Origin: Solobacterium sp.
GTDB lineage: Bacteria; Bacillota_I; Bacilli_A; Erysipelotrichales; Erysipelotrichaceae
DNA: 36,294 nt
Assembly (NCBI GenBank): GCA_024693325.1
Contig: JAILLA010000050.1
Location: forward strand, 1 to 36,294
Direction of reading: 5' to 3'
The stretch's first letter is position 1. Each line of letters starts with the position of its first letter. Shown here in pieces: positions 30,565 to 36,294 of this stretch. The position numbers were made by a program, and so were the translations under genes. The notes below the pieces were generated by a model. That model was given only the letters and a program-made list of their open reading frames with translations, had not been told where the DNA came from and did no database searches.

Positions 30565-32298
30565 ATGAAAACACTTTGGAAATTAAGCAAGGAAGCGCTC
30601 CGCTACAAAGGTTTATACTTTTTGGCGATCTTCGCAACGCTTTCCCTGACAATGGTAAATCTGGCCGCACCGAAAGTACTGGCCGCTATGACCGGCATCG
30701 TAGAACAAGGCGTCACCGAAGAAAGTCTTGCCGATATCAGGCGCCTGACCATGATCCTGATCGTACTGTATCTTTCGAGGGTCTTATTCCGTTTTTTAAG
30801 CAACTACATGGCACACAAAGCAGCCTGGTATCTGGTCGGAGATCTGCGTACCAGGACATATGACAAACTGGAACGCATGCATCTGGGATTCTTCCACGAT
30901 AAACAGACCGGTGACCTGATGAGCAGGATCATCAATGACACCAGGGATTTCGAACTGCTCTATGCACATATGATCCCGGAATCGATCACCAATATCGTGA
31001 CATTCCTCGGCGTCCTCATCATTCTCCTCAGCATTAACGCGAAACTGGCACTGATCACCTGTGCCCCGATCCCGTTCATTCTGGTTTCCGGTATCATCTT
31101 TGCTAAAAAAGTCAGGCCATATTTCCGGATCTCGCAGGCAAAAATGGGCGAACTCAACGGCAAACTGCAGGACAATCTTTCCGGCATCCACGAGATCCAG
31201 TCATTCGGCCGGGAGGCATACGAGACCGGAAGAGTCAATGAAAAGAACTTTGCCCATGTCCGGGCAATGCTCACAGCATTAAAGATCAGCGCAGTGTTCC
31301 ATCCATTCGTCGAATTCATTTCATCTACGGGAACGATCCTTGTCGTCGGTTTCGGCGGCTGGCTTGCTTACCGGGAAGGCCTCAGAGTAGAAGACATCGT
31401 TGCTTTCCTGCTCTACCTGTCACTCTTCTATCAGCCGGTGACAGGCCTGGCAAACCTTGTAGAAAACATGCAGCAGTCATTGGCCGGAGCGGAGCGAGTC
31501 ATGATGATCCTTGACGCACCGTGTGAAATACAGGATAAAGCAGGAGCAATTGATATGGAAACATGTGAAGGAGGAATCGCTTTCGAGCATGTCAGTTTCT
31601 CCTACATGCCTGAATCACCTGTACTGAACGATATTTCCTTCACCTGCAGACCAGGTGAAATGCTGGCACTGGTCGGACCGACAGGTGTCGGCAAAACCAC
31701 GATCACCCAGCTGATCTCCAGATTCTACGAACCTTGTGAAGGCCGGATCCTCATCGACGGAATGGATATCCAGGATATCACGATCGAAAGTCTGAGAAAA
31801 AATATATCTGTGGTACTGCAGGATACATTCCTGTTCAATGGTACGATCGCAGAAAACATCAGTTACGCAAGACCGGATGCCACAATGGAGGAGATCCGGG
31901 AAGCAGCCAGAGCAGCCAACATCGATACCGAGATCATGGCAATGCCGGACGGTTATGATACCAGAACAGGAGAGCGCGGCATCAGGCTCTCCGGCGGTCA
32001 GAAGCAGAGGATCGCCATAGCCAGAGCGATCCTTCGGAAATCACCGATCATCATTCTGGATGAAGCAACAGCTGCCGTTGATGTAGAGACAGAGCAGCAG
32101 ATCCGAAGCGCCATCGCCAACCTTACCGGGAAAAGGACGATCATCGCGATCGCTCACAGACTCAGCACTGTCCGCAGCGCTGATCAGATCCTGGTCATCG
32201 AAGACGGTATCATCAGTGAATGCGGTACACATGAAGAACTTCTCAAACTAGGCGGAACTTACGCACATATGAATGACATTCAGAGCAGTGAAGCCTGA
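30565..32298 (+). CDS. ABC exporter, fused membrane and ATPase domains (MsbA/LmrA type)
   Basis: A 577-residue half-transporter: six-helix exporter membrane domain (about 15-305, with the coupling-type LGFFDKQTGDLMSR segment as HDKQTGDLMSRIINDT) and an ATPase domain (about 330-577). Walker A GPTGVGKTT (about 371), signature LSGGQKQR (about 475), Walker B PIIILDEAT, D-loop AAVDVETE and switch histidine IAHRLSTV are all intact, so it can act as a homodimer. Substrate (drug, lipid or peptide) not predictable. A longer frame begins at 30490 but lies across the terminator T tract and lacks a ribosome site, so ATG 30565 is preferred. Confidence 0.94.
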   Translation: MKTLWKLSKEALRYKGLYFLAIFATLSLTMVNLAAPKVLAAMTGIVEQGVTEESLADIRRLTMILIVLYLSRVLFRFLSNYMAHKAAWYLVGDLRTRTYDKLERMHLGFFHDKQTGDLMSRIINDTRDFELLYAHMIPESITNIVTFLGVLIILLSINAKLALITCAPIPFILVSGIIFAKKVRPYFRISQAKMGELNGKLQDNLSGIHEIQSFGREAYETGRVNEKNFAHVRAMLTALKISAVFHPFVEFISSTGTILVVGFGGWLAYREGLRVEDIVAFLLYLSLFYQPVTGLANLVENMQQSLAGAERVMMILDAPCEIQDKAGAIDMETCEGGIAFEHVSFSYMPESPVLNDISFTCRPGEMLALVGPTGVGKTTITQLISRFYEPCEGRILIDGMDIQDITIESLRKNISVVLQDTFLFNGTIAENISYARPDATMEEIREAARAANIDTEIMAMPDGYDTRTGERGIRLSGGQKQRIAIARAILRKSPIIILDEATAAVDVETEQQIRSAIANLTGKRTIIAIAHRLSTVRSADQILVIEDGIISECGTHEELLKLGGTYAHMNDIQSSEA

Positions 32299-32304
32299 TC
32301 AGCG

Positions 32305-32332
32305 AAGAAGCGCACAAACAGCGCTTCTTTTC
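32305..32332 (+). terminator. Terminator of the ABC exporter gene
   Basis: Stem AAGAAGCGC/GCGCTTCTT (32305-32313 with 32321-32329), 7-base loop, then TTTT. Confidence 0.9.
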
Positions 32333-32378
32333 GTTTACCCGTTTTTGCGGTCAATGGTCATCATGTCCCTTTCCGGAT

Positions 32379-32444
32379 AAAAAAAGAGCCGCAGTTCATC
32401 AGGTATTCCGGTCTGTCCGGTTAAACCTGTTTCCTGCAGCTCTT
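32379..32444 (-). terminator. Branched terminator of the cdaA-cdaR operon
   Basis: Minus-strand 11-bp outer stem (32444-32434 with 32394-32384, one wobble) closed over inner CAGGT/ACCTG and CCGG/CCGG pairings, followed by T7 (32385-32379). Confidence 0.88.
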
Positions 32445-32458
32445 ATGTTTGTTCGTTC

Positions 32459-33886
32459 TCAGCCGTTGTTGACGTCTGCTTCCGTATTCGTCTCCGAATC
32501 CGTATTTGATTCACCCAATACATTCAGCGTATAGGTCGCTTCAGTCAGGGTATATGTCACCAGACCGCCGTCAGGCTGTTCAACCTGCAGCGGGAACTCC
32601 TGGAGTCCCGGTACAGCATTCAGCATATCAACATAAACGATGATATCGTCTGCTGTTATGGACGCAATGTTTTCTTCCGTACCGAAGACCATAACACTTG
32701 TAGTTGTCTGGTTGTTTGGCTGTGATGCCTTGTAGTTATTAACGTTATTGCGGTAATTGATCTTTACATCCGTAATTTCTCTCGTCATGCCTTCTCCCAG
32801 CACAACGCTCATTGTGATCTGGTTGATGTTGGATGAATTGACTCCCGCCGGCAGTGCGATCGGTCTTAAGAGCGTTGACTCATCCTTCGTCAGAGTAGAT
32901 GCGTTCAGTGTAACCGCCACTTTATCGATCTGACTCAGTACTGACTGCGGACCGTAAATAGTTACTGTCTGCTGGTCCATAGAGATCGACTCAATGGCCT
33001 TGCCTTCCGGTGCCTCACCGGTAACTTCAACTTCGATCGGAACCGTCTTGTTCGGTGAAGTAACAGGTACCGTTACGCTGACTGTGCTCGGTACGATACT
33101 CGCATCAACAGGCTGTCCGCTTGAGTTATAAACTACCAGTTTCGCTTCCTGAGTAAAGTCTCCTGTCTGACCGGACACATCGATCAAAGCTTTGACAAAC
33201 GCAATGCTGGACAATGTATCCTTGGATGCCCTGACATTGACCTTTGTATACTCAAATACCGGCGTACCGACACTGTAGATCGAGTCCATCTTATCCTGGT
33301 TGACAAAGTCATAGGACAGATCAAACTGCTGCGTGGTCTTTTTCTTCAGGGTAATGATGACATTCGACGGATCGATCTTGACAGATACACTGTCACCATA
33401 TCCTTCTGTTGTCAGTTTTACCTGATGGGTTCCTTCTGTCAGGCCTTCCAGGTCAGCAACTACTGTACCTCTTGAATTGATCGCATTATTGACGGAAGTC
33501 GTATCTCCGCTGATCGTAATATCAGCAGTTTCCGGCAGTCCGCTCAGTTCAAACGTATCGGTGTTGTATTTAGCTGTAATAGTTACTCCGTTTCTGTCTT
33601 TACTGTAAGTCAAAGGTGTATACAGTGACGCAACGGTACTGGCGTTGACGATAAACCACATCATGATCGCAAGGATCAGAGAAACAAGCTTAGCATACCT
33701 TGTGTTGAACAGTGTCCTGTCGATCATCGTGGAGAACCAGCGGATCAGTTTCAGGACATTGTCCAGCAGGTTCTGCGACTTGTCTGCCATCATCTTGCTC
33801 TGATTGGCGATCCTGTTGGCAAGTTCGGTCTTATTCTTGGACTCTTCTCTTTCGGAAGTATCCAGACGATTCTTGTTCTCACTCAT
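32459..33886 (-). CDS. cdaR: CdaR (YbbR-domain) regulator of the diadenylate cyclase
   Basis: A 475-residue protein: charged cytoplasmic N-terminus (about 1-55), one membrane helix (about 62-85, LVSLILAIMMWFIVNAS), then an extracytoplasmic string of YbbR repeats (about four, of roughly 80-90 residues, e.g. LEGLTEGTHQVKLTT, KALIDVSGQTGDFTQEAKLVVYNSSG, VEVTGEAPEGKAIESISMDQQTVTIYGP). CdaR binds CdaA and tunes c-di-AMP production. Start ATG overlaps the cdaA stop by four bases (ATGA). The usual third gene, glmM, is missing: a terminator follows directly. Confidence 0.95.
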   Translation of the reverse strand: MSENKNRLDTSEREESKNKTELANRIANQSKMMADKSQNLLDNVLKLIRWFSTMIDRTLFNTRYAKLVSLILAIMMWFIVNASTVASLYTPLTYSKDRNGVTITAKYNTDTFELSGLPETADITISGDTTSVNNAINSRGTVVADLEGLTEGTHQVKLTTEGYGDSVSVKIDPSNVIITLKKKTTQQFDLSYDFVNQDKMDSIYSVGTPVFEYTKVNVRASKDTLSSIAFVKALIDVSGQTGDFTQEAKLVVYNSSGQPVDASIVPSTVSVTVPVTSPNKTVPIEVEVTGEAPEGKAIESISMDQQTVTIYGPQSVLSQIDKVAVTLNASTLTKDESTLLRPIALPAGVNSSNINQITMSVVLGEGMTREITDVKINYRNNVNNYKASQPNNQTTTSVMVFGTEENIASITADDIIVYVDMLNAVPGLQEFPLQVEQPDGGLVTYTLTEATYTLNVLGESNTDSETNTEADVNNG

Positions 33887-35487
33887 ACCGCGTCACCTCC
33901 TTTGCTTGAATCAGAGGTATCAATTGAACCGGTATCCATATGATCGACCATACGGAATGTGCTGTCAAAATCATCATCAAATCCCATCAGTTTTGAAATA
34001 TCAAGCTTGGTCGTATCATAGAGCTTTTCAGGATCCTGTTCTTCCTGCGCAGTTTCCTGCAGTTCTTCATCCGTTGCATACGGATCAACAGGCAGTGCAG
34101 GTTCCTTTCTGCCTTCGTTCAGCTTCTGAAGCGCTGTCTCTCTGGCGATCCTGACATCATCAGGGGTCATACGTTCTTCGGTATCAGTCTCAGGAATCTC
34201 AGGTTCCGGAATATCCGGTACTGCCTCTTCCTGAACGGTCTCCTGTACCACCGGCTCCTCATGAATGCTGACAGGTTTGATCCAGTCCGTGTCATGCTGT
34301 TCGGGATAACTCGGTACCGGGCGTTCTTTCTTTTTCGGGAGTTTGATAGAATCAAGCTCTTCTTCCAGCTGAGTGATCCTGTCTTCCTCTTTTCCGGTAT
34401 TATCATGACGTGAGAACAGACCGGAGAAAATGCCCTTCTTATCTTCCGTAACGGTTTCCGGTTCGGTTTCCTGTCCCGGTGCAATAACTTCTTCAACCTC
34501 GATCTTATTGCTTTGAGGTGTTTCTTCAGACTGTTTCTTGATTGCAAGAACGGACAACACACCGGTATCCCCTCTGCGTGTCATCTTTTCATCTTTACCT
34601 GCTGTCTTCGGGATCGTAACATCCGGTGCAGTAATATCATCTTCGATCAGTACTTCTCTCGGAGCCTGTGGCTGGGTACCGCGGCCGGATCCTCTGACCT
34701 CTGTCTCTTCACCGCAGATCACACGCATCAGATGTTCACGAAGCTGTTTCGTATTGACCTTGAATATCTTTCCGCCCTCGGTAATGCTGATGGCGCCTGT
34801 TTCTTCGGACACTACGATCGTAACAGCATCAGTGATCTCACTGATACCGATCGCCGCTCTGTGACGTGCACCATAACGGGACGGAAGTTCCAGATTTGTG
34901 GGAGGAAAATACGCACTGGCACATGCTATTTTGTCTCCCTGTATGATGACAGCGCCATCATGCAGCGGTGTAGAAGTTACAAAGATTGATGTCAGCAGTT
35001 CCGCAGTAACATCCGAATTAAGTTTCGTACCTGTAGAAATAAAATCTTCAAGTGAATGTGACTGCTCTATAGATATCAGAGCACCGGTCTGGTCCTGCGA
35101 TAAAAGCATCGCCGCTTTTACGATCTGATCGACAAGGTTTTCCTTTTCATTTCCGGTCAGGGTACTGATCCTGGAGAAAACATTCGTTTTTCCAAGACGT
35201 TCCAGCAATTGTCTCAATTCAGGCTGGAACAGAATGATGATCGCAAGAAATCCCCAGTTCAAGAAAATATCAGCGAAGAATTCCAATGTTTTGAGGCCGA
35301 GCAATTTTGCAATGCCGTCTACAAAAATAATCAGAAGAATCCCTTTAAAGATCTGTATTGTTCTGGAGTTTGTACGAATCAGGCGAAGCACAGTATTAAA
35401 AACCAGCCACATAATGAAAATATCAAGGAATATGATCACAAATGTGCGCAAACTATCCAGTCTTAAAGTCAGGTTATAAGAAGCCAA
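33883..35487 (-). CDS. cdaA: Diadenylate cyclase CdaA with a long acidic C-terminal extension (TTG start)
   Basis: A 534-residue membrane enzyme that makes c-di-AMP from two ATP. Three N-terminal membrane helices (about 13-33, 42-62, 70-88) precede the DAC domain (about 95-260), with DGA (177-179) and RHR (208-210) complete. Ordinary CdaA ends near residue 270; here about 265 further residues follow, rich in E, D, P, T and K, without obvious domain, predicted to be disordered, with one helical acidic patch near RITQLEEELDSIKLPKKK. The GTG at 35523 lies within the promoter, so TTG 35487 is chosen: AAAGGGG lies eight bases upstream. Extended -10 TGTTATAAT at 35512-35520. Operon with cdaR. Confidence 0.92.
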   Translation of the reverse strand: MASYNLTLRLDSLRTFVIIFLDIFIMWLVFNTVLRLIRTNSRTIQIFKGILLIIFVDGIAKLLGLKTLEFFADIFLNWGFLAIIILFQPELRQLLERLGKTNVFSRISTLTGNEKENLVDQIVKAAMLLSQDQTGALISIEQSHSLEDFISTGTKLNSDVTAELLTSIFVTSTPLHDGAVIIQGDKIACASAYFPPTNLELPSRYGARHRAAIGISEITDAVTIVVSEETGAISITEGGKIFKVNTKQLREHLMRVICGEETEVRGSGRGTQPQAPREVLIEDDITAPDVTIPKTAGKDEKMTRRGDTGVLSVLAIKKQSEETPQSNKIEVEEVIAPGQETEPETVTEDKKGIFSGLFSRHDNTGKEEDRITQLEEELDSIKLPKKKERPVPSYPEQHDTDWIKPVSIHEEPVVQETVQEEAVPDIPEPEIPETDTEERMTPDDVRIARETALQKLNEGRKEPALPVDPYATDEELQETAQEEQDPEKLYDTTKLDISKLMGFDDDFDSTFRMVDHMDTGSIDTSDSSKGGDAV

Positions 35488-35511
35488 AGCAAACACCCCT
35501 TTCGTCTTTCG

Positions 35512-35520
35512 ATTATAACA
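35512..35520 (-). promoter_or_regulatory. Extended -10 promoter of cdaA-cdaR
   Basis: Minus-strand TGT-TATAAT (TATAAT 35517-35512); a GTGACC -35-like element lies 18 bp upstream. Transcription start near 35505. Confidence 0.75.
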
Positions 35521-35532
35521 CACTTAAAGTAT

Positions 35533-35550
35533 ACAGGTCACTTCACCTGT
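35533..35550. promoter_or_regulatory. Inverted repeat over the cdaA -35 region
   Basis: Perfect 6-bp dyad ACAGGT-cacttc-ACCTGT. Its inner part covers the -35-like GTGACC of the cdaA promoter, so a bound protein would compete with polymerase. Confidence 0.45.
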
Positions 35551-35570
35551 GTATCACCTGATTAACATTA

Positions 35571-35593
35571 AAACATTGCCCTCGCGGGCAATG
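35571..35593. terminator. Terminator after the peroxidase gene
   Basis: Perfect 8-bp stem CATTGCCC/GGGCAATG (35574-35581 with 35586-35593) with TTTT on the minus strand (TTTTAATG) and TTTTT on the plus strand. Confidence 0.82.
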
Positions 35594-35597
35594 CTTT

Positions 35598-36167
35598 TTA
35601 CAGAAGTTCTTTCACGCGCTCTGCGATCTCAGCGGGTTCAGCCGTAGGCTCAAACCTGTCAGTGACATTTCCTTCTCTGTCGATCAGGAACTTTGTGAAA
35701 TTCCACTTGATATCAGGTGATTCAGCATAATTCGGATCTTTTTCACGGAACATTTTATCCAGAAGCGGTCCAAGTTTGGTATCCAGATTGAATCCCGCAA
35801 AGCCTTTCTGTGACTTCAGGAATGTAAACAGCGGATCTTCATTTTCTCCGTTGACATCTACCTTTTTGAAGCGGGGGAATTCAGTCTGATAATTTAATGT
35901 GCAGAACTGATGGATCTCCTCATCACTGCCAGGAGCCTGTGCTCCGAACTGATTGCACGGGAAGTCCAGAATTTCAAAGCCCTTATCATTCAGTTCCCTA
36001 TAAATAGCTTCCAGGCCTTCATACTGAGGTGTAAATCCGCATCTGGTTGCGGTGTTGACGATCAAGAGTACTTTTCCTTTGTACGTTCCAAGACTAACAT
36101 CATTGCCCTGGCGGTCTTTAACTGTAAATGAATAAATATCTGTCATATGATTGCGTCGAGTAGGCAT
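35598..36167 (-). CDS. Glutathione-peroxidase-family thiol peroxidase
   Basis: About 189 residues. Catalytic cysteine C43 in NTATRCGFTPQY, the FPCNQFG motif (C71, Q73) and the WNFTKFL motif with the active-site Trp/Asn complete the GPx tetrad. Bacterial members use Cys, usually with thioredoxin, to reduce hydrogen peroxide and organic peroxides. Start: the longer frame from 36191 is rejected; ATG 36167 is preferred because GAAAGGAG (36176-36183) lies eight bases upstream, adding seven residues before the conserved MTDIYSF; ATG 36146 is the conserved-looking start but has no ribosome site. A group II intron ends roughly 10-15 bases upstream of the ribosome site. Confidence 0.92.
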   Translation of the reverse strand: MPTRRNHMTDIYSFTVKDRQGNDVSLGTYKGKVLLIVNTATRCGFTPQYEGLEAIYRELNDKGFEILDFPCNQFGAQAPGSDEEIHQFCTLNYQTEFPRFKKVDVNGENEDPLFTFLKSQKGFAGFNLDTKLGPLLDKMFREKDPNYAESPDIKWNFTKFLIDREGNVTDRFEPTAEPAEIAERVKELL

Positions 36168-36174
36168 GCTCGAC
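36155..36174 (-). promoter_or_regulatory. Hairpin enclosing the peroxidase start codon
   Basis: Perfect 6-bp inverted repeat GTCGAG/CTCGAC with an 8-base loop that contains the ATG at 36167, between the ribosome site and the coding region. It could hide the start codon. Confidence 0.5.
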
Positions 36175-36226
36175 ACTCCTTTCATAAACATTGTGTAAGT
36201 GAAAGGCCTGCCTGCCGCCCCTCACA

Positions 36227-36259
36227 GAACCGTACGTGCGGTTTTCCCGCATACGGCTC
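36227..36259 (-). ncRNA. Group II intron domain V
   Basis: A 33-base hairpin with the canonical domain V sequence and fold, the catalytic centre of the ribozyme. Confidence 0.9.
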
Positions 36260-36260
36260 T

Positions 36261-36293
36261 TCAAGCAACCATTTGATTCCAACCCCAGATATC
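36261..36293 (-). CDS. Last codons of a probable group II intron reverse transcriptase
   Basis: Only ten codons and a stop (reading DIWGWNQMVA) are inside the window. The stop lies one base before domain V, the normal position for ORFs of bacterial C-class introns. The identity is inferred from that position; the fragment itself is too short to classify. Confidence 0.4.
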   Translation of the reverse strand, partial: DIWGWNQMVA

Positions 36294-36294
36294 A

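Larger units (their letters stand above)
36195..36294 (-). mobile_element. Group II intron, 3' end (domains V and VI), 5' part outside window
   Basis: On the minus strand, 36259-36227 folds as the universal group II domain V: GAGCCGTATGCGG, a GAAA-type turn, and CCGCACGTACGGTTC, with the catalytic AGC triad near the start. Next comes a 9-bp hairpin with a 9-base loop (about 36225-36199) ending CACTTAC, a plausible domain VI with a 3' splice site of type AY at about 36195. An RT-like frame ends one base before domain V, typical of the bacterial C class. The element continues beyond the window, running towards the peroxidase gene at its 3' side. Confidence 0.88.

Noticed and set aside
36155..36174. 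The GTCGAG/CTCGAC hairpin as intron domain VI
   Set aside because: It ends in AC and has a bulged-A look, but it is about 50 bases from domain V, and a ribosome site and start codon for the peroxidase lie before or within it. The hairpin next to domain V fits better.

Overview
The window looks like a stretch of chromosome from a low-to-middle GC Gram-positive bacterium (Bacillota). The evidence is a T-box leader, a lipoteichoic-acid-synthase-like enzyme, a CdaA/CdaR pair, a CssR/CssS-like two-component system, a family II pyrophosphatase with CBS and DRTGG domains, and a glycosyltransferase/phosphodiester glycosidase wall module. An Erysipelotrichia-type lineage is a guess from overall protein flavour, not a demonstrated placement. 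Both edges are mobile elements. The left edge is the 3' end of an IS110-family transposase gene. The right edge is the 3' end of a group II intron, with its domain V hairpin and the last codons of a probable reverse transcriptase.

Layout. 0.5-4.2 kb: a small membrane protein divergent from tgt, then a DegV protein and a membrane acyltransferase. 4.3-8.7 kb: M32 carboxypeptidase, MATE transporter, an unknown 177-aa protein and a Cof-type HAD phosphatase. 8.7-9.1 kb: tRNA-Arg(CCG) and a 71-aa membrane protein. 9.1-13.5 kb: a tightly packed minus-strand operon (patatin, dUTPase, methionine aminopeptidase, CBS-pyrophosphatase). 13.6-17.6 kb: plus-strand ddl, deoD and an LtaS-like gene. 17.7-20.1 kb: a convergent three-gene wall module with overlapping genes (GT2-GtrA fusion, NAGPA-type glycosidase, small membrane protein). 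20.2-20.7 kb: a short MerR regulator with its own operator-promoter. 20.8-22.9 kb: an orphan oligopeptide-binding lipoprotein under a T-box. 23-23.9 kb: a PrdX-like editing protein and the tRNA-Ser/Asp/Gly cluster. 24-26.4 kb: alpha/beta hydrolase and a membrane-anchored MurF-like ligase. 26.4-28.5 kb: CssR/CssS-like regulators. 28.6-32.3 kb: a GH32 lipoprotein and an ABC exporter. 32.4-35.5 kb: cdaA-cdaR, where cdaA has an unusually long acidic tail. 35.6-36.2 kb: a thiol peroxidase of the glutathione peroxidase family.

Much of the gene content concerns the cell envelope: ddl, MurF-like, LtaS-like, GT2-GtrA, NAGPA, MATE and ABC exporters, the CssRS-like pair and the c-di-AMP synthase CdaA with its partner CdaR. 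A regulatory pattern recurs: at least twelve promoters carry an extended -10 (TGnTAnnnT, or a close relative). At four genes (starts at 976, 8680, 8902 and 23525) that box sits only 6-7 bases before an ATG with no Shine-Dalgarno, which suggests leaderless mRNAs. Two more (15678, 30565) have the same geometry with weaker boxes.

No CRISPR array, phage module or obvious defence island was seen. The most interesting items are the recurring leaderless promoters, the CdaA tail, the T-box on an orphan binding protein, the wall module facing the LtaS-like gene, and the MerR operator.
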